The position numbers and the translations under genes are program-made. Shown piece after piece: positions 47,120 through 58,929 of a stretch of DNA of 64,000 nt; position 1 is the first letter of the stretch; the number at the start of each line of letters is the position of its first letter. The stretch is from positions 18,228,001 through 18,292,000 of the forward strand of contig NC_046675.1 in assembly GCF_003369915.1 (NCBI RefSeq). The letters run 5' to 3'. Under the pieces are notes generated by a model that was not told where the DNA came from, did not search any database, and was given only the letters and a program-made list of their open reading frames with translations. The DNA is from Drosophila miranda (taxonomy: Eukaryota > Arthropoda > Insecta > Diptera > Drosophilidae).

Positions 47120-48230
47120 ATGCGACCACGATTGCTATTGACACAAAGCATAAAGCTGTTGCCGGTATTACGATTACGTGGAACAAGAACAATGAGCTCA
47201 AAACCAAGAGTGTATGTGACTCGACCAGATGTTGATGCCAGCGGTTTGGAATTGCTGCGTAAGAGGTGGTCTACTAGTCTGCCGAGATAAAATTCATATT
47301 TAATTAATAGACTATTTATCTTTCAGTTGCAATGTAAGCACATGGGAGGAAGCTCTGCCCGTGCCTCGGGAAGTACTGCTTCGTGAGGTTGCGGGTTGTG
47401 AGGCCGTTTACTGCGCTCTTACAGACAAGATCGATGCAGAGGTATTGGATGCTGCCGGCTCTCAGCTGAAGTGCGTGTCCACCATCTCAGTGGGCTATGA
47501 GCATATCGACGTAGAGGAGTGCAGGAAACGTGGAATACGAGTGGGCTTCACTCCGGATGTGCTGACCGATGCCACGGCGGAGTTGACGCTCGCGCTACTG
47601 CTGGCTACCAATCGACGTCTGTTTGAAGCGAGTAAGCAAGTCTACAACGGCGGCTGGAAGTCCTGGGCGCCCATGTGGATGTGTGGTCAGGGCCTGAAGG
47701 GGTCTCGGGTGGGGCTCTTGGGCTTTGGACGCATTGGACAGGAGATAGCAGCGCGAATTTTCCCTTTCAAGCCAGCAGAGATAACCTACACGACCCGCAC
47801 GGCTCGGCCCCAAGAGGCGGCAGCGGTGAACGGCCGTCATGTGGACTTTGACGAAATGCTGCAAAACTCCGATTTTATCGTGGCCTGCTGTGCTTTGACC
47901 CCGGAAACCAAGGAGATCTTTAACGCTGGGGCTTTTAAGAAGATGAAACCCAATTGCATTTTTATAAATACTGCGCGTGGTGGGGTTGTTGTCCAAAAGG
48001 CTTTGCATGAAGCACTAGAATCCAAACGTATTCTAGCTGCCGGCCTGGATGTGACCACACCAGAGCCACTGCCTCTTGATGATCCTCTTCTTAAATTGGA
48101 TAATGTGGTCATATTGCCTCATATTGGAAGCGCCGATATCGAAACACGCAAGGAAATGTCGCGCATCACTGCGAGAAATATCCTGGCTGCCCTGACAGGA
48201 GGAAAAATGGAAGCCGAAGTAACAGTCTAA
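47120..48230 (+). CDS. CG1236: Glyoxylate/hydroxypyruvate reductase (GRHPR family)
   Basis: Exons 47120-47265 and 47327-48230, 349 residues from the first ATG. A D-2-hydroxyacid dehydrogenase that reduces glyoxylate and hydroxypyruvate with NAD(P)H. The Rossmann motif GFGRIG is at 181-186. Catalytic residues are Arg266 (NTARGG), Glu295 (TPEP) and His314 (LPHIGSAD). The intron was set by frame: only the donor AAGAG|GTGGTC joined to TTTCAG|TTGCAATG gives the family sequence RKSCNVSTWEEALPVPRE. The first 24 residues are basic and hydrophobic with no acidic residues, like a mitochondrial presequence, and a second Met at 47192 would give a cytosolic form (325 residues). The residue after ARGGVV is Val where Asp or Asn is usual. 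It is convergent with Symplekin, 78 bases apart. Confidence 0.93.
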
Positions 48231-48244
48231 TATTTTTCTTATTC

Positions 48245-48250
48245 ATTAAA
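48245..48250 (+). terminator. CG1236 poly(A) signal
   Basis: ATTAAA variant 15 bases after the stop codon, in the 78-base gap before the end of Symplekin on the other strand. Confidence 0.45.
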
Positions 48251-48308
48251 GTTAAAAATCTAATCTGTATCCAAACAAAACAATTAATATTTCGCCTCGT
48301 GATACACC

Positions 48309-51300
48309 CTATTCCTCCCCAGGTGGCAAGGGCTGGTTAAGATCGCTAGAAACTGGTGGGGGAACGGGCAAGGGCGTCAGAGACGTCAGCACTGTGGAAA
48401 TCACGCAGATGTCTGAGGGGTCCTGCACCTCTTTTTTAATCTGATCCGCAGACATGTAGCCGCCACTTTCGTCCTGCGAATACAGATTATTAAAGAAATC
48501 TTTATGAAAGGGGAAAAATACTCTTTACCGTGATGAAGACATCTACCGCCTTTCCTGAGATGATGTCCAAGATCTGCTGTGTAATCCCACTACCATTCAT
48601 CGGTTCATCCTGCACGCTCTCTGCATACTCTAGCAAAGCAGGTCGCAGGTCTGGGCACTGCTGGAGCCCGTCCTGAAGTTGCGCTGGCGGAAGGTTTAAT
48701 AGAATCGGCAGCGACTGTGGCTTAAGGCGCTGCACCGTCTTGAGGAACCCCTCCCAGATGACCTTCTGTCGCCAAACCTGCTTCATTATTAACCTCTGCA
48801 GTAGATTCAGCAAAAAGTTAGATAGTCGCGGATAGAGCGTTAGACTCTGGATCGTTGTTCGCATCATCAGAGTTGGCAATGGAACAACTTCCACTAGTTG
48901 CTGAAGGACGGCCATGAGTACCTCCTGCGTGTACAACTCCCGCTCGCCCAGACATAGTGACGTAGCCTTTACTATAGACTTTAGATCACAAACATTCGTA
49001 TCGATGGTGTGAAGGGCCACCAGGAGATCAGTGGGCGACAGAGCCATCGTCTGATGGGCAAACTCGGCCCCAATGCCGAGCAGCCGATTGAACACCTCCT
49101 TGACAACGGCAGGATTCAATTTAATCAGTTTGGGCAACACGCTGATCAGTTCGGAGCGGGACAAACCACTCAGCACGGGTATCATAACACGCACATCCTG
49201 CAACCTTTTCTGGTAAAGGTCCCGCACTCGTCGCACCAGATCCACAGGTGGTGTCGGCACCCGCTCTGTTAGTATATAGATGATGCGGATCACAAGGGTT
49301 TCCATTCCCTTTGGGCAGTCCTCTATTAACTGTAGAAGGGTAGGATTCTCCACACCAAGCTTCTTTATGGGAATGTCCAGACTGCGCAAGATCGTGCGTT
49401 TCAGCTCCGCGGAAGTGGTCACAAAAACTTGGCATACTTTCTCAACGTAAACTATAATAAGAGGAACGAGAACCAGATTCACTGTATATGCTTATTTTGA
49501 ACTAATTGTTTGAAATCCTCTCTTACCTTCCGGTTTGTAGGGCAACAGCGCGAGAGCCAGGCCCAGACACACCTTGGTGGTGTCCTCGCGCCAGTCTGTA
49601 TCGGCGGTGGGCCTGCCAAAGTCCTGTGAGAAAATAGAGGACGGGGGCCTCTCCTGCTCAAGAAATTGTAGCCATTCTAGAGCAAACTCATCGATCCGTG
49701 CTGGCAGAATCTTGTGCACATGGTAGAGGTTGACCAAGTGGCTCAGAGAACGGTCCCGCAGATCAGCGCGTTCGTGTACAGAAAAATTGAGTAGAATTCG
49801 TATAAAGCGGTTTTTTCGCGGAGGCCTTAGTACGGTCAGATCTTTGATCAGATCCAGACCATGCTGTGAAAACTCATCGACCAGACTTAGCTGGACCAGG
49901 TCCCCCACGACATCTTCTGGTAAGATTGGCGCCTCCAGATACACACGGCGAAGGAGAATGATCTTCTCCTTATGCTCACAGCGCTCGCCAATTCCGAAAA
50001 TGAGCTGATTTAACAGCTCATTGTAGGCATGATCTGGGCGATTCTCTCTCTTGACATAGGTGTGTCTGGTAAAACCCTGCAGCAGGGAGTACTCCTCGAA
50101 GAGCCAGGAGAAGGCAAGATCTATGCGCTGTTTGACGTCCTCTAGAATAAACTCCATGATTCCGTAGCGCACATTATCTGGAAATGTGGCCGCTATGACA
50201 GTTACCAGCTTGCGGCGCTTGGAAGACACTCCCCCCTTGACGCACTGCCGTTCCGAGTTTAGAATTCGCTTGACTGCATCCACCAGGAACTTTTCCTTTA
50301 CGTTGCGGGGAAGGGGTTTGGTAATCTCCTGCAGCTTGAGCGTCTTGGCGCGCTCTCTCATCCGCTCAATGACAGTCTGTTCGCCCTTAGCCCTTTCCAT
50401 GGTCTCGCGCAGCTTCTTCGTGGCCTCTTCCTTGCGCTGCAGCTCTTCCTCGCTCAACTTGCGAGCCGATTCTTCATCCACGTCCATTGGTGTGACCTGA
50501 GGAGCTTCAGGGGTAGTAGATACTTCTCGACTCTTCTTGGCTCTCATGGGTGACTCCTTGCTGAAGGTAGCAGCGCCTGGACCCAGGCGATTTTCTGTAA
50601 GCTGCTCACCAAAGATCCGCGATATGTTGCTGACCTGCTGCTGCAGAGACATTTGTTTGATGGGCGTATACTCGGTGAGAAACTTTTGAGGGACCTCCAC
50701 TGGCAGTCCAGGCAGAAACTCCACTACCAAGCTGACCACCACCTCTGGAGCGCGGAAATGTTCGGCCAGGAATTTTTCGTTGACCCTGGTGGACTTCTGT
50801 CGCTGGCGCTCTAGCTCTTCCTCGTCGAGTTCCAGTTCCCGCGTCTCCTGCTCACGCTGCTCGCTGGCGATCCGCGCTTTTTTCGCCAGACTCTGGGCCG
50901 CGTTTTCTAAAATGCGCTTTTGCCGTCGAGCCGTTTCCTGCTTATCCATCTTGGGTATCAGTTTCTGTATCTCATTGGACGTGGAACCCAAGTCCATAAG
51001 CATGCCTCGTATCGTGGCAGAGAACTCGTAGGCTCCTTTGTTCTTCAGCAGCGTCTGTAGCTGCATCTTGAGGCTCTTGCGGACTGAGCTCACCTGGGAG
51101 TCGGTGAGCGTGGGCGGAAGATTTGCATTGAGCTGCTTGAAGGCCTCCACCACAGCTCCCATGAAAACGGGTCGCATTTTGGCCACTGTACACAGGCTGC
51201 TGGTACAGGCAATCAGGTTCACAGAAGATATGTGCGTTGTGCCGTGGAACTGCAGCATGATGTCGAATATGTTGGTACCCTCCTCCTGTAATTTTTGAGC

Positions 51301-52075
51301 GCGGATGAGCTTGCAATTTTCGGGAACGTCTACTAGGGAGAAGTCGCCTTCCCGCTTGAGGCTGTCCTCGTCGGCAAAGCTCTGCAGGACTATAATGCCT
51401 TCTAGGAACTTAATAGCATTGGTACGTATGCCATCGTTTTCGTTGTCAATCAGGTCCAAAATCTGAGCCTTGATCAAGCTAAGGATATTCCATGCCTGCT
51501 CGGCGCTGTCACTGGGATCTGTGAGACTGCATAAGTACTGCAGTCCATTTTTGTATATGCTACCACAGGCCTGGATCACACGTTTGATGACTTGCGCGGA
51601 ACTGTCTCTCAGCAGCATGGAGATGATATTGATCACGTATGGAAGCAGCTCCACTTTCACCTTGCTGTAAGTCAGATATTATAATGGACCACTATTATGA
51701 TGTCTTGCTTGAGCTGGCGATAGTTACCAAACTTGCTCCACAAAGCAAACCACTTGCTTTCTCACGTCCATGTTCTGATCATGTGCCAACGACAGAACTG
51801 GCTCCAGGAACTCTTCGGCTAGTTCCACGCAGGAGCTTAAAACGGTTTCCTGCACTTTCACCAGTAGCTCGCATTTTGTTGTAGCCGGAGCCGCAGCCAA
51901 CTCGTTGCACCACTCAACCACCTGGATATACAAACATAGAGAACAATGTAAATTAGAAGCGCCGTCGGCGTAGTGAACAGTACATTACCTTGGCTCGTGC
52001 GTTGGCTGTTTTTTCATCTGTGAATAGATTGGCGGTTTCTGAGACAAACTGACTGCGCCCAATTATACTGTCCAT
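48309..52075 (-). CDS. Sym: Symplekin, pre-mRNA 3'-end processing scaffold
   Basis: Five exons: 52075-51989, 51921-51728, 51664-49527, 49451-48529 and 48473-48309, in frame throughout, 1,168 residues. Symplekin is the scaffold joining CPSF73/CPSF100 in both poly(A) and histone mRNA 3' cleavage, in the nucleus. The N-terminal HEAT-repeat region (through ELLPYVINIISMLLRD) binds Ssu72 in other species. A basic, charged coiled segment with KKLRETMERAKGE lies in the middle. The Symplekin C-terminal domain spans about residues 807-1114, with LIEDCPKGMETLVIRIIYIL and VLPKLIKLNPAVVKEVFNRLL. The last exon is Pro-rich, ending PPGEE. Start chosen at MDSIIGRSQF, with the splice fit VEQVC|K setting the exon 2/3 join. 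It is divergent from Madm. Confidence 0.95.
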
Positions 52076-53025
52076 TTTGAAAGATAATAATTAATTCGTT
52101 TAAACTTAGTGTTAAATTTATTTATTTGATTGACACTTTCGGCACAGATGACACAAAAATATAGAATTATATCGATATTGCACTGCTCACATTTGCGTAA
52201 GTTCCAAGCGATGTATCGATAAGCGGCAGTGCTGCGAACTCAGCTATTTTATAGCAGTTTGCTATTCAGATATTTGATTGCTAGACAAATGGGAAATCTG
52301 TAGCCTAAAATCTGCTTTTTAAAATATATATTTTGTTCTCCAACTGTGTGGTACTACATTTTAAGGCCAAATACCTATATGCCTATAAGCCCGATACGAA
52401 TGACGAATGTGTCGAAAAAGACAATTATCTTTTAATGAAAATTAGCTTCCTGCTTTTATTAGTTGGCATCACTGATGGGCGGAGGGGTGAGTATCGATAG
52501 TCTCGATTGCATCGATTTACTCACATTTTTTGTGTGTTTTAAAAAGCGTGAAAAAACGCCTAAATAAACCAAACGGCCGCGTGTCAGCAAATAAGTGCAG
52601 TAAATTGATTGACGTCCGCGCTGCAGTTGAAAAATAAAGCAATCGAAGACGCTAGGAGCCCGAAAAACGCCCCAGCAGCCGCAGCTCATTGGCAGCCAAC
52701 ATCCGCAGCCGAAACGCAGAGTGTTATTGAACAACGGGGAGGCGTAGAGGGAGGTGTGTGTGTGTGTGTGTGTGTGCGCGTGCCTGTGTGTATGTGTGTG
52801 CTTGTGAGTGGGCAGAGGTGGCGGCTGTGGAGTAGCAGCGGATGTAGTTTGGAGCACAGGCACCGCGGATACCACGAAAAGCAAACATAGACGACATCGA
52901 CGAATCCGAAGAGCGAAGAGAGCAAGAGAAAACAAACATTGGGCCGCGAAACTAAAGGTTTGTTGAGGTGGAAAGCAGCAGTAGCAGCAGGCAGCAGCAG
53001 CAGCAGCATCGGTGACCGCACCCTA
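52076..53025. promoter_or_regulatory. Divergent promoter region and Madm 5' UTR
   Basis: Two consensus DRE sites TATCGATA, at 52214-52221 (close to Sym) and 52492-52499 (close to Madm), with ATATCGATAT near 52170. DREF-driven promoters are common in housekeeping genes. Sequence from about 52550 to 53025 is likely Madm 5' UTR, with the GT run at 52754-52776 and CAG runs near 52980. Confidence 0.6.
52754..52776 (+). repeat. GT dinucleotide run in the Madm leader
   Basis: About 11 GT units followed by interrupted GT/GC repeats to about 52800. Probably transcribed. Confidence 0.8.
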
Positions 53026-55070
53026 ATGTCAAATAGTCAAGCGAATGCCGGCAGCAGCGGTAGCGCGGATGAACCGACCCTGAACCCGTCGGGATCGGCC
53101 ACGTTGGTCCCCAACCTGACGACAACGAATGCATCCTCTCAAGCAACGCCAGCGTCAACAATTCCCCAGCAGCAGCAACAGCAGTCGCAGCCGCAGCCAC
53201 CACCTCACATAGTGGGAGCTTCAACAGCTGATGCTGGTGGCGGGGTTGGTGTGGTCGTCGCAGGGGGAAGCGAGGGAGTCAATTTGGATTCATCGCCTAG
53301 GGAATCCGGCGACGATTCAGAGGATGAGAGCGAGATTCTGGAAGAGTCGCCGTGCGGTCGGTGGCTGAAGCGGCGCGAGGAGGTCGACCAGCGGGATGTG
53401 CCCGGGATTGATTGTGTCCATCTGGCCATGGACACGGAGGAGGGTGTCGAGGTCGTTTGGAATGAGGTGCAATATGCCAATATGCAGGAGCTTAAGTCTC
53501 AGGAGGAAAAGATGCGTCAGGTCTTTGACAATCTACTGCAGCTGGATCATCAGAATATCGTCAAGTTCCATCGCTACTGGACGGACACGCAACAGGCGGA
53601 GAGGCCGAGGGTGATTTTCATTACGGAGTACATGTCATCCGGGTCTCTAAAACAGTTCCTCAAACGCACCAAGCGCAACGCCAAGCGATTGCCGCTGGAG
53701 TCGTGGCGACGCTGGTGCACTCAGATCCTGTCCGCGCTCAGCTATTTGCATTCCTGCACGCCGCCCATCATCCATGGAAATTTAACCTGTGATAGCATTT
53801 TCATCCAGCACAATGGTCTGGTCAAGATCGGCTCCGTGGTGCCCGACGCTGTTCACTACAGCGTTCGCCGGCAGTGGGACCGCGAAAGCGGTCGGGAGCA
53901 GGAGCGTGAGCGAGGCGCTCACTATTTCCAGGCGCCGGAGTATGGAGCCGCCGAGCAGCTGACTGCCGCCCTAGACATCTATGCTTTCGGCATGTGCGCC
54001 CTGGAAATGGCAGCTCTCGAAATTCAGCCCAGCAACAGCGAATCGACTGCCATCAACGAAGAGACCATACAGCGCACAATCTGCAGCCTAGAAAGCGATC
54101 TGCAAAGGGATCTGATAGAGAAGTGTCTCAACCCCCATCCCCAGGACCGGCCCAGCGCAAACGATCTGCTATTTCATCCACTGCTTTTTGAGGTGAGTTC
54201 TGGGGCATGCTTACTGTGGTAGTCAGTCCATCAGATTCATCCCATCTTTGACCTTTGCAGGTTCATTCTCTCAAACTTCTGACCGCCCACTGTCTGGTCT
54301 TCTCACCCGCCAACCGCACCATGTTCTCAGAGACTGCATTCGACGGACTGATGCAGCGCTACTATCAGACAGATGTGATAATGGCCCAGCTGATGTCTGG
54401 CGGACAGGAACGTCAGTACCGACTGGCCGATGTAGCCGGAGCAGACAAGCTGGAGAAGTTTGTTGAGGACGTCAAGTATGGGGTATATCCGCTGATCACG
54501 TACAACGGCAAGAAGCCGCCCAACTTTCGCTCACGGGCAGCCTCGCCGGAACGGGCCGACTCTGTTAAGTCTGCAACCCCAGAGCCGGTGGACACGGAGT
54601 CGCGTCGCATTGTCAACATGATGTGCAGCGTGAAGATAAAGGAGGACAGCAATGACATAATAATGACAATACTTCTACGCATGGATGACAAAATGAATCG
54701 CCAGCTGACGTGTCAAGTAAACGAGAATGATACGGCGGCTGATCTCACCAGCGAACTGGTTCGTCTCGGCTTTGTTCATCTCGACGACCAAGACAAAATT
54801 GAGGTTCTACTGGAGGAGACGTTGAAGGCTGGCGTTATGAGCGATGGGGCTGGTGCCGAAAGCTCGGGAGCTGGGGTGACCACGACAGCCACCATGGCGG
54901 CACTGGAGCAGCTGGAGCGTAACTGGTCAATTTCCGATGCGGATAAGACAATGGGGAGCAGCATGTCCTCGCCAGCAACTGCTATGATGTACGTGCCACA
55001 GGATCAGCAGCAATACCAACAGCAGCAGCAGGATGCGGACGTTGATCAATCGGGCACGACGAGCAATTGA
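53026..55070 (+). CDS. Madm: NRBP-type pseudokinase Madm
   Basis: Exons 53026-54192 and 54261-55070, 658 residues. Homolog of NRBP1/NRBP2; in flies Madm is an adaptor in growth control and secretion, bound by Mlf and bunched. A disordered Ser/Gln/Gly N terminus covers about 1-110. The kinase-like fold follows but is catalytically dead by sequence: Asn146 replaces the ATP-binding Lys (VVWNEV), HGN at 250-252 replaces HRD, and GSV at 269-271 replaces DFG. FAPEYG is represented by QAPEYG. The C-terminal domain carries AHCLVFSPANRT and LEKFVEDVKYGVYPL, both like NRBP, ending polyQ (codons near 55002-55030). Start at MSNSQAN; the frame is open upstream to 52939 but without ATG. Opposite strand to Sym and Dcps. 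Confidence 0.95.
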
Positions 55071-55625
55071 GAGAGAGCATATGATTAGTATTCAGGGCAA
55101 GCCGGCGCTTATCGTATTGTTTTTATTATATGTATTGGGAAATTACACATTACGATTTTATTACTACGATTATTTGTTATTTTTATATATGCCTATACCT
55201 ATATATGTATATGTATGTATGTATTCGAAATAATATTTATGTATGTATGTACCATAAAAGATGTTGAACCAGGCTTCCATGCTGATGATTTCGAGACACG
55301 CCCACACACATGACACTTACGACACGCAGCAGCTAACGAGCTTAAAATATCCAAGCATCCGCTTAGCATAGCTCCGCTCAAAGGAGCGAACTCGAATCGA
55401 ATTCGCAGTTCTCAAAGCTAAACACAACGCAAGTCGAAAACTAAATACAGAAAAATAACGAAACCCCCACGTTTCAAAAGAGCGCCTTGGCGCCAATATG
55501 ATGACATCTAGAATTTCATAAAATTTGATAGTTTAGGCACGCCGAGACGAGAACAAACCTAAAAGCAGTGGCGTGTATTTAACTGTATTACAAATATGAT
55601 CAAATACGCAAGGCCACGAAAAAAT

Positions 55626-55648
55626 AATAAATAAATTATTGAAATAAA
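55626..55648 (+). terminator. Madm poly(A) signal cluster
   Basis: Overlapping AATAAA at 55626-55631 and 55630-55635 and another near 55643, in an A-rich run about 560 bases after the stop codon. Confidence 0.45.
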
Positions 55649-56257
55649 AAACAAAAAATATATAACACAGGCAGAGCATAAAAAAACAATACACAACAGA
55701 CATAGCTACACTATTGATAAATAAATAAAGAAGGCAAACAGCTGACTAACTCTAGACATGTTTCGCGAGCATTTCATTTCAATTAATCGTGCTGGCAATT
55801 GGACTTGATTAGCTAGCCAGTTCGTCTATGTGTTATGATGAACAGACCAGATGTCCGAAGCTTAGAGCTTGCTTAGTAGCGTAGGTGGCCTAGTTAAGAC
55901 AGTGCGCTTGAGATTCGACTAGCGATGCACAGCAACCGAAGCGTTAAATATATGTACTCAAAGTAAGTCAATTGACTTGAGATAGATGAATAATTCCATT
56001 CGGCTATTTCACGTCTTGATCAGTAGCAGAATAAATTGTCCAGAAAAATTATTATACAATCCAGGAAGTGAGCAAGTGACCCAAACTGAAAAATGGTTAA
56101 GATACCAAATGGAATAGTTTTTTTTTATTTTGCTTTAAATAAAGTATAAAAACTAGACTATTTTGATAGATAAAATATTAGATTTCTTTTGCAGATAAGG
56201 TAATAGCGTACCCGTAATAGGTAACGATTAAAGTGGTATGTACTTCCGAAGAAATCG

Positions 56258-56263
56258 TTTATT
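56258..56263 (-). terminator. Dcps poly(A) signal
   Basis: AATAAA on the minus strand, 35 bases past the Dcps stop codon. Confidence 0.6.
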
Positions 56264-56297
56264 TTGCTCTTATTTCGTGGGCTTGCTTGATTTAAGC

Positions 56298-57544
56298 CTA
56301 TGCACAGGCTTGGGCAGGTACCTCAGCCTCCTTTGGCTCTGGTGTGGCCAACTTTATGCGTTTGCATTCCCTCTCTTCTAGGTCACCATCACTAAAACCT
56401 TCGATAGCTGATTGCACCGCAGGCACTTTTTCCTGCTCTTTCGAGTCACTTCTCGGTGCTGCTACACTGCGAACGGTTATCTTCTCCTCATACAAATCCA
56501 ATAGCTTATTACCCTCATACAAGACGAAGGGTAAAGTGGCGCGCTGGTAAAAGTCTGGCAAAAGTTCCAAGTTGCTTATTACAGTGTCCAACATGTGGGA
56601 TTTCTCGCACCAAATGCCTGGGGCATCGTTCCTAATGGGATTAATGTGCACATGCAGATGGTAGAACGAGGGCTGATAGTGGAAATACATGCGGAGCTGG
56701 TTGGGATTGAGGCCATATCGTTTCGAGATGGCATCCTTAGCGGACTGGCGCATATTCCGCAGCAGCGGCAGGTGGTTGCCATTCAGATCACGAAGGGATT
56801 TAATATTGTGTTTGTGAACTATACCGAGCAGGTAGAGGTTTTCTACATTCCGACCATCCCATTTTAGATCTGGCAGCAGAATGAAGCCGGTTTCTGGATC
56901 GTTATCCTCAAATACGATTCTCTCGGTTTCCTTCTTGTGTTCCAGTATGTTGTAGACCCATTCCAGAGAGAATTGACTCAGGTTGATGTACGGAAGCGTT
57001 GTGCTTTCGTAGAGATCTGGCGTTTCTCTAATGAGATACTTCTGGCATATGGAATACTTCTCGACGTGCTTGTCTGTGGCCGGATAAATCACTGTGCTCT
57101 TAACACCTATAAAATGGGAAAATGTTGATTACGTGAGCAGCAAAGGCGACCGATTTCCACTTGCCGCATAGATCCGGACTGGGCACAACCTGAAAACTGC
57201 CGTATATGTTATTAATGAACTCCGTGTCTACCTTTAACTCCGCGCTAAAGTAACTTGGCTTTGCCGCTGACTCTTTGGACGTGGACACGTCGCTCTCCTG
57301 ATACGCTGCAGAGAATAATAAATGATAGTAAAACACATTTCAGAACCGCGTCATTTACCATTTTAAACACACCATTTTTCTCAAAAACCACAATAGCGTC
57401 GTCTGTCTCGGAGAGATCCGGGAAGGTGCCCAGCAATGCAATACTCTTTCGAACACTGTTGTTATGGAGAATCCGCTTAAGTCGGAACTTTGAAATATCA
57501 TAAGTCGGCGACTTCACTTCTGAATTTTCCACTTGCTCCGGCAT
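56298..57544 (-). CDS. Dcps: Scavenger mRNA decapping enzyme DcpS
   Basis: Three exons: 57544-57359, 57297-57165 and 57106-56298, 375 residues. DcpS hydrolyses the cap m7GpppN left after 3'-5' mRNA decay. It has an N-terminal swapped-dimer domain and a C-terminal HIT domain. The HIT triad HLHVH is present with histidines 256, 258 and 260; His258 is the nucleophile by family rule. ILLPDLKWDG (from about residue 182) is the cap-contacting loop, where the Trp stacks in homologs. The second intron (57107-57164) fits only as a GC-AG intron: donor TGCG|GCAAGT, joining DLCG to VKSTVIYPAT without gap against the human protein. Using any nearby GT donor breaks the frame. A 1 kb repeat starts about 30 bases upstream of the start codon. 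Confidence 0.93.
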
Positions 57545-57574
57545 TTGAAGATATTTTATTTTAATTTATTTTTT

Positions 57575-58585
57575 TTTTTTTTGGGTTTAAGTTACCATGC
57601 TACCCGTGCGTAGCGTGGGATTATTTGGCCGCCCGCCTTTTGAAGGTGGAAATTGCCAAGTCAAAGAATAGAAGATGTTGGAGTACTGTTTATAGCTTTA
57701 CATAAATTTCGTCGATGAAGTCAATTGTACGCGCTGATATTTTCTTTTTCAAAGAATTTGTAAATATCATTATACTTTCTTAGAGATGGGGAGTTTTGCC
57801 TTGTGTTGTACTTGGTACAATTGAAAATTACATGCGAGGCGTTATCGATACTATCGCATGACGCGGGTTTCGTCGTTTCGGCATCGCAACTGCGGACTCT
57901 GTGGCTCGACTTTTACTGTAAATGCGAAGAAGGTGGAAGGCACGGAATAGCCGAGGAACAGAGGTTGTTTTTGGGAGTGTAACATCAGGACTTACTGTTA
58001 TTCGAAGCCACTGTAGGCAGACGCACAAGGCACTTTTGCTCATACAACAGTAGCATCAAGAAACGAGTATCGTTCCAATTGCTCAAATCTTTTTTCCGTC
58101 GAATATTCCCAGCTATATAGAACATTTGGCCATGCCCACACAATTTTAGCTGATTAATGAATCAATTTTCTACTAAACTAGCTTATTTTAAATACTTGCA
58201 TTTATTGGATCTTGTTTAAAAAAGGTTTTAGCGAAATAGGTCAAAACACAAAAACGAAAGAGGATGGTCGTTCATATTGCTCAATTTAGAGATTCCGTTG
58301 AATGTTTCTGGCTAACTAAAATTCTTAGTTCTGCCCACATAATTTTAGGCCGTTTTCTTCAAGATTGGCTAGTTTTTAGTCTTTGCTTTTATTGTATTTT
58401 GGCTTAAACAAGGCATAAACAAAATAGTTCAACAAACAAAAAACAGTCGCAATGTAAACCCTTTGTAAGGCTTTTGTATACCCTATTTCATTAATTTAAT
58501 ATGAAGATCCTGTTTTCCGAACTGTTTTTATACCGAAATTAATAAAGAAATTTTCTCAAATTGATATTTTTTAGACATATTTATT
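57575..58585 (-). repeat. 1 kb repeat, copy B, abutting Dcps
   Basis: Reverse-complement match to 43040-44076, including the TATCGATA site (57843-57850) and the TGGTAACTTAAAC end followed by an A-rich tail. A few small indels relative to copy A, for example near 57980 and 58040, and the internal 230-base duplication is also present. Its tail end faces the Dcps start codon, just as copy A faces CG1239. Confidence 0.75.
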
Positions 58586-58627
58586 TCGTGGACGTTGAAA
58601 TGCAATGACTGCATCTTTCGGGGGGGT

Positions 58628-58805
58628 CTAAATCGGTACCTTGTACCTCTTGGTAAAGAGGATGAGGTCCGTCTTGTCCGCGTTGATACTGAGTCCTACC
58701 TCTTCCGCCCACTCACGTATCTCCCTGAGTGTACGTAACGTTAAGGAGCTGAGGGTCGATGGACATACACCCGTAATAAGTATGCTTATGTCATCTGCAT
58801 AAGCT
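58628..58805 (-). mobile_element. LINE reverse-transcriptase fragment
   Basis: The minus strand reads AYADDISILITGVCPSTL, then WAEEVGLSINADKTDLILFT and KRYKVP. YADD is the RT catalytic box, and NADKTDLILFT-KRYKVP follows the pattern of R1/LOA-type non-LTR elements. About 57 codons remain open, but no other RT blocks are present, so this is a truncated remnant. It lies directly next to copy B of the 1 kb repeat. Confidence 0.75.
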
Positions 58806-58929
58806 TTTATATATATATAATATAATATAAAATATATAAGAATAATTTTCTTTCTTATACTTTTATGTTGCTCTGGGTTGTCCAAGGCCTAACCTGAGTA
58901 TTCAATAATAACCGACAACATAATTTAGA

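Larger units (their letters stand above)
55071..56297. other. Madm 3' UTR and Madm-Dcps intergenic DNA
   Basis: AT-rich; likely a Madm 3' UTR up to about 55650-55740. No gene recognised. GTATGTATGTAT-type microsatellite sequence near 55200-55250. Confidence 0.55.

Noticed and set aside
52939..53025. N-terminal extension of Madm from a non-ATG start
   Set aside because: The frame is open but has no ATG; MSNSQAN at 53026 is the natural start.
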